From contig NZ_AWFX01000045.1 of NCBI RefSeq assembly GCF_000463115.2, positions 1-64,000 on the forward strand: 64,000 nucleotides of DNA. Reading direction: 5' to 3'. Below the pieces are notes generated by a model that ran no database searches, was not told where the DNA came from, and worked only from the letters and a program-made list of their open reading frames with translations. The DNA is from Franconibacter helveticus LMG 23732. GTDB lineage: Bacteria > Pseudomonadota > Gammaproteobacteria > Enterobacterales > Enterobacteriaceae. Shown here piece after piece: positions 17,274-27,762 of the stretch (its first letter is position 1; every line of letters begins with the position of its first letter). The position numbers were made by a program, and so were the translations under genes.

Positions 17274-18752
17274 TCAGCTCACGCGCAATAAGGCTTTCAA
17301 CTTGTCGCTACGGCACAGCTGACGCTTAATCTCCAGCACCAGAGGTTCACGAGAAAAAAGCAAAGTCAGCGCAAACGCCGCGACGCCAGCAACCACCTGA
17401 AGGATCAGCAACGCCGCAAAAGGGAGTTGCCCTGGGAAAAAATATCCCAGTCCGCCACTCACCAGCACGGTGGGTATAGATAAGCGGAACGGTAACCAGA
17501 TGCTGTAAATGTAGTCACGATAACTGGGTCCAAGTATCGGTTTGATAAGGACAAAATAGGTCAATACGGTATTTATTATCTGCACCGACAAAAAGCCGAT
17601 GGTCACGCCCAAAACGCCGCCCCAATGGCCGCCAAGCACAATGGCGGGCACAAACAGCAACGTTTTAAACAGGTTGAACTTAAAGCTAATATCCATGCGC
17701 GCTTTCGCCATCAGCAGCGAACCGATAGGGTTGCCAATCGCCCGCAGCAGCCCAACGATGCACAGCAGTTGCAGCACCGGCGTTATAAACAGCCAGCGCT
17801 CGCCGAACACCACCCGCACGAAAGAGTCGGCAACCACCATCAGCCCCAGCAGCGCCGGGAAGTTAATAATGCCGACCATGGAGATAAGCTTGTAGTAATT
17901 CACCCGCAGCTTTTCCGTGTCGTCCTGAATTTTGGCGAAAGCCGGAAACAGCACGCGGGTAATAATCGGGTTGAGTTTGGCAGGCGGGATCACCGCCAGG
18001 TTATAGGCGAGGTTAAAGCCCCCTGCCGCGCCGGCACCGAGAATACGCGCCAGCACAAGCGTTGAGAGGTTGGTATTGATGTAGTTCACCACGCTGTCGG
18101 CTGTCAGCCAGGCGCCGAACTTCAGGTTCGAGGCGACGGAAGGCAGCGAGAAATGCAGGCCGGGCCGATAAATTTTGCGCCCGGCGAAACCAAACAACGC
18201 CGTGCGCACCACCGTATTGACCAGGTAACCAATAATCGCGGTCAGCGCCACCGGCCAGTAATGGGCGCTGATAACGGTAAAGGTGAAGCCCGACAACACC
18301 GCCAGGGTTTCAATCATGCCGATTTTGTTAAATTCCAGCTCCTTTTGCATCAGGGCGCGGAACTGCTGGCCGTGTGGGATCACCACAAACGCGAAGGCCA
18401 GCGTTTTAATCAGCGGTGAAAGATCGGGGTTGTGCAAAAGCGTAGCGATAACCCCGCTCAGCGAGAAAACCACCACGCAGACCAGTATGCCAAGCCCGAC
18501 ATTCAGCCAGTAGAGCGTCGTCAACTCAAGATGACTGATCTCTTTACGCTGGATAATCGAGTTGGCGATGCCGAAGTCGGAAAGCGTATCGGCCAGGGCG
18601 ATGATCACCAGCGAAATAGTCAGCAAGCCGAACTGGTGGTTATCCATCAGGCGGGCCAGCCACGTCATCTGTAAAAGTCCAAGAACGATGATGATGACGG
18701 TGGAGATAGCGGACCATTTGGCGCCGCTGATGGTTTTTTCTCTAAGGCTCAT
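17274..18752 (-). CDS. wzxC: colanic acid flippase WzxC
   Basis: WzxC moves the undecaprenyl-linked colanic acid repeat unit across the inner membrane. It is a 492-residue MOP-superfamily exporter with about 12 hydrophobic helices spread over its whole length. The N-terminal signature is TISGAKWSAISTVIIIVLG, with a conserved basic/aromatic IIQRKEISHLELTTLYW loop. It sits 9 bp behind wcaJ and 38 bp before wcaK. It is not an O-antigen Wzx: its position inside the wca operon and its length point to colanic acid. Confidence 0.96.
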   Translation of the reverse strand: MSLREKTISGAKWSAISTVIIIVLGLLQMTWLARLMDNHQFGLLTISLVIIALADTLSDFGIANSIIQRKEISHLELTTLYWLNVGLGILVCVVVFSLSGVIATLLHNPDLSPLIKTLAFAFVVIPHGQQFRALMQKELEFNKIGMIETLAVLSGFTFTVISAHYWPVALTAIIGYLVNTVVRTALFGFAGRKIYRPGLHFSLPSVASNLKFGAWLTADSVVNYINTNLSTLVLARILGAGAAGGFNLAYNLAVIPPAKLNPIITRVLFPAFAKIQDDTEKLRVNYYKLISMVGIINFPALLGLMVVADSFVRVVFGERWLFITPVLQLLCIVGLLRAIGNPIGSLLMAKARMDISFKFNLFKTLLFVPAIVLGGHWGGVLGVTIGFLSVQIINTVLTYFVLIKPILGPSYRDYIYSIWLPFRLSIPTVLVSGGLGYFFPGQLPFAALLILQVVAGVAAFALTLLFSREPLVLEIKRQLCRSDKLKALLRVS

Positions 18753-18761
18753 GACAAATCC

Positions 18762-20156
18762 TTAATATGCCGCTTTGTTCACAAAGCCTTTGAAGATAGT
18801 GAGAAAGACGATTTTGATATCGAGCCACAGGCTCCACTCGCGAATGTACTCAAGGTCAAACTCGACGCGTTTCTCCATCTTCTCCAGAGTATCGGTCTCG
18901 CCGCGCCAGCCGTTGATCTGCGCCCAGCCGGTAATGCCAGGTTTCACTTTATGGCGCAGCATGTAGCCTTCAATCAGCGCGCGGTACTGCTCGTTATGCG
19001 CTACCGCATGCGGACGCGGGCCGACAATCGACATCCCGCCGGTCAGCACGTTGATAAACTGCGGCAGCTCATCAAGCGAGGTGCGGCGCAGGAAGCTGCC
19101 CACTCTGGTGACGCGCGGGTCGTTTTGCGTGGCCTGAACAACCACCGCATCGTTTTCCATCACCCGCATGGAGCGGAACTTCCACACTTTAATCGGCTTG
19201 CCGTCCATCCCGTAGCGGGTCTGGCGGAAGATAATCGGGCCGGGCGAGCTGGCTTTCACGGCAATGGCGATACACAGCAGCACCGGTGAAATCAGCAGCA
19301 GGATCAGCGAGGAGAGAATGATGTCCTCAATACGCTTGAGCACGCGGTTAATGCCGGAAAGCGGCGTATCAAACAGCGGCACCACCGGCACGCCGTTCAC
19401 CTCATCCAGACGCGAATGCAGAATGTTGAAGGTGAACACGTCGGGGATCATCATCACCGAGCAGGTGGTGTCGGAAAGATCGCGCACCAGCTTTTTAATG
19501 CTCGCGGCGTCGTTCATCGACATGGCGATATAAACATTATGAATTTTGCCCGCTTTCGCATCTTCCACCAGCTGTTCGGTGGTGCCCGCCCACTGCGGCG
19601 GCACGCCGTCCGGCAGCGGATCGTGGTAAACGCCCATCACTTCAAAGCCAAGCCACGGCTCATTGCGAAAGCTTTCCGCCAGCTCCTGGCCCACAGGCAA
19701 GGTTCCGGCGATAGCAACCCGACGCGTGTTGTAGCCCAGGTTGCGCAGCCAGCCTGCGCCAAAGCGAATAAAGCTGCGACAAACCACCATGCCGACGCTG
19801 GAAAGCAGATACCAGGCAAGATAGGTGCCGAAACTGATATTGAAATCATCGTTAAACGCCAGCAAGCCCGAGCTAAAGACCAGCGCCAGCGTCCAGTTTT
19901 GCAACAGCAGCATCAGCTCAGTCGAAATCTTCACACCGCGCCATGAGCGGTAGAAATCGGTGATGCCGCCGATCATCTGAAACACCACCAGCGCAATCAG
20001 GGCCATCAGCAGATGCATATAAAAGAAAGGCAAGCCGCTGAGCTGACACACCAGCCAAAGCCCGGTAAACATAATGGTGATATCAGAGAGCCGTTGCACC
20101 ATGGAGATTAACGATGCATTCGTTTTAGCTCGTTCGCGCTTTTTTAGATTTGCCAT
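18762..20156 (-). CDS. wcaJ: undecaprenyl-phosphate glucose phosphotransferase WcaJ
   Basis: WcaJ starts colanic acid synthesis by moving glucose 1-phosphate from UDP-glucose to undecaprenyl phosphate. From the ATG at 20156 (start MANLKKRERAK) the protein has 464 residues, equal to E. coli WcaJ; the longer open frame to 20201 would add 15 unrelated residues. There are four N-terminal hydrophobic helices (to about residue 120), a CoA-binding-like soluble middle, one re-entrant helix near 280-300, and the catalytic bacterial sugar transferase domain with KVWKFRSM, LRRTSLDELPQ, GPRPH and PGITGWAQINGWRGETD in order. A gap of 181 bp with REP-like palindromes separates it from cpsG. Confidence 0.96.
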   Translation of the reverse strand: MANLKKRERAKTNASLISMVQRLSDITIMFTGLWLVCQLSGLPFFYMHLLMALIALVVFQMIGGITDFYRSWRGVKISTELMLLLQNWTLALVFSSGLLAFNDDFNISFGTYLAWYLLSSVGMVVCRSFIRFGAGWLRNLGYNTRRVAIAGTLPVGQELAESFRNEPWLGFEVMGVYHDPLPDGVPPQWAGTTEQLVEDAKAGKIHNVYIAMSMNDAASIKKLVRDLSDTTCSVMMIPDVFTFNILHSRLDEVNGVPVVPLFDTPLSGINRVLKRIEDIILSSLILLLISPVLLCIAIAVKASSPGPIIFRQTRYGMDGKPIKVWKFRSMRVMENDAVVVQATQNDPRVTRVGSFLRRTSLDELPQFINVLTGGMSIVGPRPHAVAHNEQYRALIEGYMLRHKVKPGITGWAQINGWRGETDTLEKMEKRVEFDLEYIREWSLWLDIKIVFLTIFKGFVNKAAY

Positions 20157-20337
20157 CGTTGTACCTGTAGGGCGCCCAAAGGCGCTGTTAAGCGATCTCA
20201 CCTTAATGCCCCTCCTGCCCTCCCCGCGCCGGGGAGGGTTCCGTTCCTGGTTCCTGAGAAACCGTTTTTCTTTTTTCCCTCTCGACAGAAGGCGCTCTCC
20301 CCTTTTACCTGCCGGGGCGAAGGTTGTGGCCGCCTGG
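20157..20337. repeat. REP-like palindromic spacer between cpsG and wcaJ
   Basis: The spacer contains CCCTCCCC/GGGGAGGG (20218-20225 and 20231-20238, 5-nt loop) and a second C-rich block (CCCTCTC at 20278-20284, CTCTCCCC at 20294-20301). These resemble degenerate REP units of enteric bacteria (CCCTCTCC...GGAGAGGG). Such hairpins can stabilise upstream mRNA inside an operon. Confidence 0.5.
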
Positions 20338-21708
20338 TTACTGGTTCAGCAGCGCCAGGATCTCCCGTGTTTTAACCTGCATTAATTCCGTATTGCCGCG
20401 GGATTCCACGTTCAGCCGCACCACCGGTTCGGTGTTCGAGCTGCGCAGGTTAAAGCGCCAGTCGATAAATTCCATGCTGATGCCATCGGTGCGGTCGACA
20501 GAAAGCGCTTGCGAAGAAAAGTGGTTTTCCACACGCCCGATAGCCTGCGCCGGTTCAGCGAGCTTGCTGTTGATTTCGCCGCTCGCCGGGAAGGCGGCCA
20601 TGCGGTCGCGCACCAGTTCGCCAAGCGTTTGTCCTTTCAGACACAGCAGTTCGGCGACCAGCAGCCAGGGGATCATCCCGCTGTCGCAATAGGCGAAATC
20701 GCGGAAGTAGTGGTGCGCGCTCATCTCGCCGCCGTAAATGGCATCTTCGTGACGCATACGCTCTTTAATGAAAGCGTGACCGGTTTTCGACATCACAGGC
20801 GTGCCGCCTGCGGCCTTGACCACGTCTACGGTGTTCCAGGAAAGGCGCGGGTCATGAATGATTTTCGCGCCGGGGTGTTTTTCGAGGAAAGCTTCCGCCA
20901 GCAGGCCGACAATGTAGTAGCCCTCGATAAACTGCCCGGTTTCATCGAACAGGAAGCAGCGGTCGAAATCGCCGTCAAAGGCGATGCCCATATCCGCGCC
21001 GTGCTCAATCACCGCGTTGCGGGTGTCGTCGCGGCATTCCGGCAGCAGCGGGTTAGGAATGCCGTTAGGGAAATTGCCATCCGGCGTGTTGTGCACCTTA
21101 ATAAAACTCACCGGCGCGTTGAGCGCCTTTAAGCGAGCTTCCAGCGCATCCACTACCGGGCCTGCCGCGCCGTTGCCTGAATTAATAACCAGCTTCAGCG
21201 GCTTGAGGTTGTTTACATCAATGTAAGAGAGCAGGTGATCGATGTAAGCATCGCGCAGATCGATACGCTTGTAGCTGCCGCGCTTCGCCTCGTTGACAGG
21301 CGGGAAGTCGTTAGCTTCCGCCAGACGCTGTACGTCGCGAAGGCCAGTGTCGCCGCTAATCGGACGCGCGCCCTCGCGCACCAGCTTCATACCGTTATAG
21401 TCCATCGGGTTGTGGCTGGCGGTCACTTCGATGCCGCCGTCCACGCCCAGGTGGAAGGTGGCGAAATAGATCTCTTCGGTGCCGGAAAGACCAATATCCA
21501 GCACATCGACGCCCGCGTCCTGCAACCCTTTTGCCAGCGCAAGCTTCAGCGCTTCGCTTGTCAGGCGCACGTCGCCGCCCAGTACAATGGTTTTCGGCTT
21601 GAGGAATTCGCCATAGGCGCGACCGATACGCCAGGCGATATCTTCGTTCAGCTCCTCGCCCAGGCGGCCGCGAATGTCATAGGCTTTAAAACAGGTTAAC
21701 TTTTCCAT
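20338..21708 (-). CDS. cpsG: phosphomannomutase CpsG (ManB)
   Basis: CpsG interconverts mannose 6-phosphate and mannose 1-phosphate, feeding GDP-mannose and GDP-fucose synthesis for colanic acid. The 456-residue protein has the four alpha-D-phosphohexomutase motifs: FKAYDIRG at the start (sugar/phosphate contact), [13 protein letters not shown] with the phosphoserine, the metal loop DGDFDRC, and [10 protein letters not shown] for sugar specificity, ending with the phosphate-binding RSSNTEP. It follows cpsB after a 109-bp gap that holds an inverted repeat. Confidence 0.96.
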   Translation of the reverse strand: MEKLTCFKAYDIRGRLGEELNEDIAWRIGRAYGEFLKPKTIVLGGDVRLTSEALKLALAKGLQDAGVDVLDIGLSGTEEIYFATFHLGVDGGIEVTASHNPMDYNGMKLVREGARPISGDTGLRDVQRLAEANDFPPVNEAKRGSYKRIDLRDAYIDHLLSYIDVNNLKPLKLVINSGNGAAGPVVDALEARLKALNAPVSFIKVHNTPDGNFPNGIPNPLLPECRDDTRNAVIEHGADMGIAFDGDFDRCFLFDETGQFIEGYYIVGLLAEAFLEKHPGAKIIHDPRLSWNTVDVVKAAGGTPVMSKTGHAFIKERMRHEDAIYGGEMSAHHYFRDFAYCDSGMIPWLLVAELLCLKGQTLGELVRDRMAAFPASGEINSKLAEPAQAIGRVENHFSSQALSVDRTDGISMEFIDWRFNLRSSNTEPVVRLNVESRGNTELMQVKTREILALLNQ

Positions 21709-21764
21709 TTTTATCTCTTGATTCGTCTTTTTTTCGGAAAACCGTAATGCGCAGGTCTGCGAAC

Positions 21765-21804
21765 TTCACGTTGCAAAAAGGGGTTAGCCCGTCTGCAACG
21801 TGAA
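21765..21804 (-). repeat. 11-bp inverted repeat between cpsB and cpsG
   Basis: TTCACGTTGCA (21765-21775) and TGCAACGTGAA (21794-21804) form a perfect 11-bp stem with an 18-nt loop. A third ACGTTGCA copy follows at 21807-21814, only four bases from the cpsB stop. Without a T-run this is more likely an mRNA-stability or processing element than a terminator. Confidence 0.6.
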
Positions 21805-21817
21805 AAACGTTGCAGAA

Positions 21818-23260
21818 TCAGACGCGGCCGTAGCGGTCGGCAAACCGCACCACGTCGTCCTCTTCCAGATAAGCGCCGGACCGCACTTCAATCAGGTCGA
21901 GGGGAATTTTCCCCGGGTTTTCCAGGCAATGGGTGGCGCCGAGCGGAATGTAAATCGACTCGTTTTCGCCCAGCAGCGTGATCTCGTTATTGATGGTGAC
22001 CTTCGCGGTACCCGCCACCACAATCCAGTGCTCGGCGCGATGGTGATGCATTTGCAGCGAAAGCCCCTCGCCCGGCTTCACGGTGATACGCTTCACCTGA
22101 TAGCGTTCGCCTTCGTCGATAGAGTCATATTTGCCCCACGGGCGGTACACTTCGCGGTGGATATGGTGTTCGCGGCGGCCGTCATGCTTTATCTGCTCCA
22201 CCACCTTTTTCACATCCTGCACGTGGTTGCGGTCGGCGATCAGCACAGCGTCTTTGGTTTGCACCACCACCAGGTCTTTCACCCCTACGGTGGTCACCAG
22301 GCCCGATTCGGCGTAAACGTAGCTGTTCTCAGTGTTGTGGCTGATAACATCGCCGTGATGCACGTTACCTTCCGGCGTGCGGTTTGAGATTTCCCAAAGC
22401 GACGACCAGGAGCCGACGTCGCTCCAGCCCGCGTCCATGGGCACCACGACCGCGTCAGCGGTCTTTTCCATCACCGCGTAATCCACAGACTCATCCGGGC
22501 AGGCCAGGAAAGCGGCTTCGTCCACGCGGATAAAATCGAGATCCGGGTCGACGACGCTCATCGCCTTCTCGCACGCCTGCAAAATATCCGGGCGGTATTT
22601 GGCAAGCTCTTCCAGATAACGCCCGGCGCGGAACAGGAACATGCCGCTGTTCCAGTAATATTCCCCGGTATTCACGTAAGCGCGGGCGGTCTCGAGGTTC
22701 GGTTTTTCGACGAACTGCGCCACGCTGAACGCCACGGCGTCCACGTTCTGTTCCGGGTTCACTACCTCGCCGCGGCGAATGTAGCCATATCCTGTTTCCG
22801 GTTGATCCGGCACGATGCCGAACGTGACAAGCTTGCCGCTTTCGGCAAACGGCATCGCCGCGCGCACCGCCTCGCGGAACGCCTCTTCGTTCTGGATAAC
22901 GTGATCCGCCGCCAGCACCAGCATCAACGGATCGGCGTTCGGGCTGTTGCGCTGCGCCGCCAGCGCCGCCAGCGCAATGGCTGGCGCAGTATTACGCCCG
23001 GCAGGCTCAAGAATGATGTTTTCGGTCAGCTTGTTCAGCTCGCGCAGCTGTTCGGCGACGATAAAACGGTGCTGCTCGTTGCAGATAACCACCGGGCTTT
23101 CGCATTGCACGCCGTTTAAGCGGCAGACCGTCGCCTGCAACATGGTCAGATCCCCTTTCAGACAGAGGAACTGTTTTGGGTAAAGCACGCGGGAAAGCGG
23201 CCACAGACGGCTGCCGGAGCCGCCCGCCATAATGACTGGATAGAGTGTCGACTGACTCAT
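21818..23260 (-). CDS. cpsB: mannose-1-phosphate guanylyltransferase CpsB (ManC)
   Basis: CpsB makes GDP-mannose from mannose 1-phosphate and GTP. The type II protein is 480 residues. The pyrophosphorylase domain starts [17 protein letters not shown] and has the later signature [10 protein letters not shown]. The C-terminal cupin domain (from about 370; [23 protein letters not shown]) is typical of ManC/XanB and may carry isomerase activity in some members. It begins 2 bp after wcaI, with cpsG downstream, so ManC and ManB are made together. Confidence 0.96.
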   Translation of the reverse strand: MSQSTLYPVIMAGGSGSRLWPLSRVLYPKQFLCLKGDLTMLQATVCRLNGVQCESPVVICNEQHRFIVAEQLRELNKLTENIILEPAGRNTAPAIALAALAAQRNSPNADPLMLVLAADHVIQNEEAFREAVRAAMPFAESGKLVTFGIVPDQPETGYGYIRRGEVVNPEQNVDAVAFSVAQFVEKPNLETARAYVNTGEYYWNSGMFLFRAGRYLEELAKYRPDILQACEKAMSVVDPDLDFIRVDEAAFLACPDESVDYAVMEKTADAVVVPMDAGWSDVGSWSSLWEISNRTPEGNVHHGDVISHNTENSYVYAESGLVTTVGVKDLVVVQTKDAVLIADRNHVQDVKKVVEQIKHDGRREHHIHREVYRPWGKYDSIDEGERYQVKRITVKPGEGLSLQMHHHRAEHWIVVAGTAKVTINNEITLLGENESIYIPLGATHCLENPGKIPLDLIEVRSGAYLEEDDVVRFADRYGRV

Positions 23261-23262
23261 GC

Positions 23263-24486
23263 TTAACCCCGAATATCAGCGATAAATTGACTTAACACGT
23301 TCTCTTTTTCGAGCGTGCGTTCGGCATATTCACGTGCCACCGTGTTGAATTTGGGCAGTTCCAGACAGGCTTCGATGCCCTGCACCAGCGCGGGCGTCGA
23401 TTCCGGCTCAACGCAGACGGCGATGCCCGGGTAATTCAGGCAAAGCTGGCCCAGCTCGGTTTCGCTCTCGGCGGTGATAACCGCATTGCCGCCCACTGCC
23501 AGAATATTGGTGAGTTTGGAAGGCAATACCGCATCCGCCGCGCCGCGCTTCTGGATAACCAGATGGCAGTCGGCCATCTTTAACAGCGCCGGCAAGGCCT
23601 CGTAAGGCTGAAGCGGGAAGAAGCGCACGTTCGAGAGGCCGCGTTCCGCCGCCATTTTCTCAAGCCGCGCTTTGCCGCCGCCCTGGCCGACAATCACAAA
23701 TTCCCAGGGCTTGTCTTTCAGGCGTTCCGCCGCTTCGATGGCGGTTTCCAGCCCCTGCTTTTCTCCAATGTTGCCGGAGTAAAGAATGATTTTTTTATCC
23801 GCCGGCAGGCCAAGCTGCTGGCGAAGCGCCGCCGCTTCCGCCTGCGTGACGTCGCGAAAGCGGGAAACTTCCGACCAGTTGGGGAAGAAAATAACGCGAT
23901 CGTCCGGTACGCCCTTCTCTCTGGCTTTATTCATCATTGAACGAGAGATGGTCGAGACGTTATCGACGTTATGCAGACCGCTGCGCTCAAAGCGGCTAGC
24001 CAGGCGAGCGACTTTGCCGCCTTTGCCCTTGCCCGCCATGCCAAGACCGAGCATGGCGTCCACTTCGTAATCCTGAATGTGCAGCAGCGTTTTCGCGCCG
24101 GAAAGCTTCGCCAGCAGGCGCATGCCCGGCGTGCAGAACAGCGTCGGCACAACGCCGATAATGCGGTCCGGCTTCCAGCTTCGCTGCGCCAGCAGCGGGA
24201 AAAACGAGCTCGCCGCAAAGCTGCCTAAATGAATTAAACGTTTCAGCGTTGAAGGCTGCTTCGGCACATAGAGCGGGCAGCGCCAGACGGTGGCGGCGCC
24301 CTGCTCTTTTTTCCAGCGCCAGGCGGAGTAATTTTCCCCCACCTGCCACTGCGGGTAATAAGGAGGTGCGGTGATGACCCGCACCTCATGGCCCTGACGG
24401 GCCATCCATTCCACCATCTCGCCGGTGTACTTACCGATACCGGTCAGCTCCGGCGAGTAGTTGATGCCATAGACCAGAATCTTCAT
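23263..24486 (-). CDS. wcaI: colanic acid fucosyltransferase WcaI
   Basis: A 407-residue GT-B family 4 glycosyltransferase. Biochemistry in E. coli assigns WcaI the first fucose transfer onto glucose-PP-undecaprenol. It has the glycine-rich start [21 protein letters not shown], the acceptor-side APPYYPQW, and the donor-side [19 protein letters not shown] followed by [13 protein letters not shown]. It overlaps gmm by 4 bp and ends 2 bp before cpsB, placing GDP-fucose synthesis and use together. Confidence 0.94.
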   Translation of the reverse strand: MKILVYGINYSPELTGIGKYTGEMVEWMARQGHEVRVITAPPYYPQWQVGENYSAWRWKKEQGAATVWRCPLYVPKQPSTLKRLIHLGSFAASSFFPLLAQRSWKPDRIIGVVPTLFCTPGMRLLAKLSGAKTLLHIQDYEVDAMLGLGMAGKGKGGKVARLASRFERSGLHNVDNVSTISRSMMNKAREKGVPDDRVIFFPNWSEVSRFRDVTQAEAAALRQQLGLPADKKIILYSGNIGEKQGLETAIEAAERLKDKPWEFVIVGQGGGKARLEKMAAERGLSNVRFFPLQPYEALPALLKMADCHLVIQKRGAADAVLPSKLTNILAVGGNAVITAESETELGQLCLNYPGIAVCVEPESTPALVQGIEACLELPKFNTVAREYAERTLEKENVLSQFIADIRG

Positions 24487-24962
24487 AGTCCCGGCGCCTC
24501 CGCCTGGCGTTCGGCAAGGAAATAGGCGCGGCTGTTGTCATGCACCTCTTCGCTTGCCGTTAGCTGTTCGGGCTTCATCCAGCGGTACGCATTGTGCTGG
24601 TCTGTCGGCAGGCTTAACGCCTCCTCGTTCACCCGCAGGCGAAAGCCCAGCACGATGTAGTGCGTGGAGAAATCCGTACCGGAGAAGTTGTCGTCATAAA
24701 AGTGCTGCCAGACGCCATAAAACTCCCCTTCTCCCATAGCGAAACGCTTGCCAAGCTCGGCCTGAGTCAGGCGCTCGAAGGCGTGCGCGAGCGGTTCGTC
24801 CTTCTGCACGCGCCCGCCCGGCACAAACCAGTAACCCTGCGCCGGACGGTTGTTGCGCTTGCCCAGCAGAAACTCCCCGCGCTCGTTCTCCACGATAAGA
24901 TCAATGGAGATAAGCGGCGTGGAACGCACCACGGTGGCAAAGTCTTGCTGGCTTAAAAACAT
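24483..24962 (-). CDS. gmm: GDP-mannose mannosyl hydrolase
   Basis: Gmm hydrolyses GDP-mannose and GDP-glucose to the sugar and GDP, possibly to adjust GDP-sugar pools for colanic acid. The 159-residue protein has an atypical Nudix box beginning [20 protein letters not shown], in which the usual REUXEE ending is changed, as known for this family; a catalytic-type [20 protein letters not shown] follows. It starts 3 bp after fcl and overlaps wcaI by 4 bp. Confidence 0.95.
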   Translation of the reverse strand: MFLSQQDFATVVRSTPLISIDLIVENERGEFLLGKRNNRPAQGYWFVPGGRVQKDEPLAHAFERLTQAELGKRFAMGEGEFYGVWQHFYDDNFSGTDFSTHYIVLGFRLRVNEEALSLPTDQHNAYRWMKPEQLTASEEVHDNSRAYFLAERQAEAPGL

Positions 24963-24965
24963 CGC

Positions 24966-25931
24966 TTACCCCCGGAACCGTTGCTGGTTTTCAAGGAACC
25001 ACTGATAGGTGCTGGCAAGACCGGCTTCCAGCGTTACCTCGTGATACCAGCCCAGGCTGTGCAGGCGCTGCACATCCAGCAGTTTGCGCGGCGTGCCGTC
25101 CGGTTTGGTGGCGTCGAACACCACGCGGCCTTTGTAGCCCACCACTTTAGCGATGGTCTGCGCCAGTTCGCGGATGGTGCAGTCCACACCGGTGCCGACG
25201 TTAATGTGGGAAAGCATCGGCTCGGTGTTTTCCAGCCACACTTCATGCGCCAGCTCCATAACGTGGATGCTGGCTGCCGCCATGTCATCCACGTGCAGGA
25301 ATTCACGCATCGGCGTACCGCTGCCCCACACCACCACATCCGGCGTATTGTCCTGCGTCGCCTCGTGAAAACGGCGCAGCAGCGCCGGGATCACGTGCGA
25401 ATTGCTTGGGTGAAAGTTATCGTTCGGCCCGTACAGGTTGGTCGGCATCACGGAGCGATAGTCGCGGCCATACTGGCGGTTGTAAGACTCGCACAGCTTA
25501 ATGCCTGCAATCTTAGCGATGGCGTACGGCTCGTTGGTCGGCTCAAGCGTTCCCTGCAACAACTCGCTCTCTTTAATCGGCTGGTTCGCCATCTTCGGAT
25601 AAATGCATGATGAGCCGAGGAACAGCAGCTTATTCACGTCGTTCTTATGCGCCGCGTGAATGATGTTGCTCTCGATCATCATGTTTTCGTAGATGAAATC
25701 CGCCGGATAGGTGTTGTTGGCGACAATGCCGCCCACTTTCGCCGCCGCCAGATAAACCTGGTCGAGCTTCGCGTCGGCGAAGAAGGCGTCGACCGCCTTC
25801 CCGTCCAGCAGGTTTAGCTCATCGCGGCTTTTCAACACCAGTTCAACGTCGTCGCGCTGCTCAAGCTGGCGGACGATGGCCGAGCCCACCATTCCGCGGT
25901 GGCCGGCGACAAAAATACGTTGTTTTTTCAT
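24966..25931 (-). CDS. fcl: GDP-L-fucose synthase
   Basis: Fcl (WcaG) epimerises and reduces GDP-4-keto-6-deoxymannose to GDP-L-fucose with NADPH. The 321-residue short-chain dehydrogenase has the nucleotide motif [12 protein letters not shown] (8-19), the active-site [11 protein letters not shown] (Ser/Cys) and the YxxxK pair in [11 protein letters not shown]. It lies 2 bp after gmd, which makes its substrate, and 3 bp before gmm. Confidence 0.97.
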   Translation of the reverse strand: MKKQRIFVAGHRGMVGSAIVRQLEQRDDVELVLKSRDELNLLDGKAVDAFFADAKLDQVYLAAAKVGGIVANNTYPADFIYENMMIESNIIHAAHKNDVNKLLFLGSSCIYPKMANQPIKESELLQGTLEPTNEPYAIAKIAGIKLCESYNRQYGRDYRSVMPTNLYGPNDNFHPSNSHVIPALLRRFHEATQDNTPDVVVWGSGTPMREFLHVDDMAAASIHVMELAHEVWLENTEPMLSHINVGTGVDCTIRELAQTIAKVVGYKGRVVFDATKPDGTPRKLLDVQRLHSLGWYHEVTLEAGLASTYQWFLENQQRFRG

Positions 25932-25933
25932 CC

Positions 25934-27055
25934 TCAGGACTCCAGCGCGATGGCCACCTCGTAGCCGTGAGATTTGAGCAGCGAGTGTTTTTTGGCTGCT
26001 TCAAGATCTTTGGCTACCATCTCAGAAACCATCTCCTGGAGAGTGATTTCCGGCTTCCAGCCCAGTTTTTCGTGCGCTTTGGTCGGGTCGCCAAGCAGGG
26101 TTTCCACCTCTGCCGGACGGAAGTAGCGCGGGTCAACCTGAACGATAACGTCGCCCGGCTTCACGCCCGGCGCGTCGTGACCGGTTACGGAAACCACGAT
26201 GCCTTTTTCTTCCACGCCTTTGCCTTCAAAGCGCAGCTTAATGCCAAGCTGTGCGGCGGCCATTTCGACGAACTGGCGAACGGAGTACTGCACGCCGGTC
26301 GCGATAACGAAATCTTCCGGCTGCTCCTGTTGCAGCATCATCCACTGCATTTTTACGTAGTCTTTGGCATGACCCCAGTCACGCAGGGAGTCCATGTTGC
26401 CAAGGTGCAGGCAAGACTCGAGGCCCTGGGCGATGTTGGCGATAGCGCGGGTAATTTTGCGGGTTACGAAGGTTTCGCCGCGGCGCGGGGATTCGTGGTT
26501 GAACAGAATGCCGTTGCAGGCATACATACCATAGGATTCACGGTAGTTAACGGTGATCCAGTAAGCGTAAAGTTTTGCCACTGCATACGGTGAACGCGGG
26601 TAGAACGGCGTGGTCTCTTTCTGCGGAATTTCCTGCACCAGACCGTACAGCTCAGAGGTGGACGCCTGGTAGAAGCGGGTTTTCTTCTCAAGGCCCAGGA
26701 AGCGGATGGCTTCCAGCAGGCGCAGGGTGCCGATGGCGTCTACATCTGCGGTGTATTCCGGGGATTCAAAAGAGACCGCTACGTGGCTCATCGCGCCCAG
26801 GTTGTAGACTTCATCCGGCTGCACTTCCTGAAGGATACGGGTCAGGTTGGACGTATCGGTCAGGTCGCCGTAATGCAGGTGGAATTTCGGGTTGCTGGTG
26901 TGCGGATCCTGATAGATATGGTCCACGCGCTCGGTGTTGAATGACGAGGCGCGACGCTTGATGCCGTGTACTTCGTAGCCTTTCTCAAGCAGGAACTCAG
27001 CCAGATAAGAGCCGTCTTGTCCGGTTACGCCGGTAATGAGAGCAACTTTACTCAT
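25934..27055 (-). CDS. gmd: GDP-mannose 4,6-dehydratase
   Basis: Gmd starts GDP-fucose synthesis by dehydrating GDP-mannose. It has 373 residues, as in E. coli. [20 protein letters not shown] (5-24) is the NADP site. The active-site threonine/serine lies in [10 protein letters not shown], and [15 protein letters not shown] supplies Tyr and Lys; [16 protein letters not shown] is the family signature that binds GDP-mannose. It comes after a 123-bp gap behind wcaF that contains a REP-like palindrome. Confidence 0.98.
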   Translation of the reverse strand: MSKVALITGVTGQDGSYLAEFLLEKGYEVHGIKRRASSFNTERVDHIYQDPHTSNPKFHLHYGDLTDTSNLTRILQEVQPDEVYNLGAMSHVAVSFESPEYTADVDAIGTLRLLEAIRFLGLEKKTRFYQASTSELYGLVQEIPQKETTPFYPRSPYAVAKLYAYWITVNYRESYGMYACNGILFNHESPRRGETFVTRKITRAIANIAQGLESCLHLGNMDSLRDWGHAKDYVKMQWMMLQQEQPEDFVIATGVQYSVRQFVEMAAAQLGIKLRFEGKGVEEKGIVVSVTGHDAPGVKPGDVIVQVDPRYFRPAEVETLLGDPTKAHEKLGWKPEITLQEMVSEMVAKDLEAAKKHSLLKSHGYEVAIALES

Positions 27056-27138
27056 AATGTCTATTTCCTCTGTTTAAATCGGACCTTGCCTGCTCGCCAG
27101 GCTGTTTCATAATCCAGGGTTCAGTAACCTGTTCCCCT

Positions 27139-27165
27139 CGTTCAGGCCCTCTCGCCCGGAGAGGG
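27139..27165. repeat. REP-like palindrome between wcaF and gmd
   Basis: CCCTCTC (27147-27153) and GAGAGGG (27159-27165) form a 7-bp stem with loop GCCCG, next to a CCTCGTTC stretch. On the minus strand it reads GCGAGAGGGCCTGAACGAGG, which resembles the REP core GGGAGAGGGC followed by a GNGGG-type tail. Confidence 0.55.
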
Positions 27166-27178
27166 GAAAATCTTTTCG

Positions 27179-27739
27179 TTATTGCGGTTGCGAAGGCGTT
27201 TCCACGCGTTCGCGAATGACTTTTGCCGGGTTGCCGCGACAAATCGCATTGGCTGGCAGCGGTTTAAATACGCTGCTTCTTGCGCCTACTACCGTGCCGT
27301 CGCCAATGGTGACGCCAGGGGCGACAAACACATCGGTGGCCAGCCAGCATTTCTCGCCAATCACAATCGGCGTGGCGTTAATATCGAAATGGTCGGACAG
27401 ATAATCGTGGCTGCCGGTGCAGAGATAACATTTCTGCGAAACCACCGAATTGGCGCCGATGGTAATATCGCCAAGGGTATATAAAACGGCCTCATCGCCG
27501 ACCCAGGCATAATCCCCAAGCGTTAATTTCCAGGGGTAGGTTATTTTTACCGAAGGGCGAATAACCACCCCTTTGCCGATGCGTGCGCCGAAAAGTCTTA
27601 ATAAAAAAGCGCGCCAGCGATAAAGCACTTGCGGAGACCAGGCAAATAATGTCGCCTGAACCGCCCACCACAGTTGAACCTTAATAGGGTGCCCGCCCCG
27701 GAAGCCTTTCGGCACCGAGAATCCGCTTAATTCCTGCAT
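27179..27739 (-). CDS. wcaF: colanic acid O-acetyltransferase WcaF
   Basis: A left-handed beta-helix (hexapeptide) acetyltransferase of 186 residues that O-acetylates a sugar of the colanic acid repeat using acetyl-CoA. It begins MQELSGFSVPKGFRGG, nearly identical to E. coli WcaF. Hexapeptide turns (IGKGVVIRPSVKI, LGDITIGANSVV) are followed by the catalytic histidine in LCTGSHDYLS and the end repeat IGDGTVVGARSSVFK. The C-terminus is about four residues longer than in E. coli. Confidence 0.95.
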   Translation of the reverse strand: MQELSGFSVPKGFRGGHPIKVQLWWAVQATLFAWSPQVLYRWRAFLLRLFGARIGKGVVIRPSVKITYPWKLTLGDYAWVGDEAVLYTLGDITIGANSVVSQKCYLCTGSHDYLSDHFDINATPIVIGEKCWLATDVFVAPGVTIGDGTVVGARSSVFKPLPANAICRGNPAKVIRERVETPSQPQ

Positions 27740-27762
27740 AGTTTTTCCTTATGCTTCAGGCG

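Noticed and set aside
20157..20337. Intrinsic terminator between cpsG and wcaJ
   Set aside because: The palindrome is not followed by a T-run in the minus direction, and wcaJ to wcaM must be transcribed from upstream.
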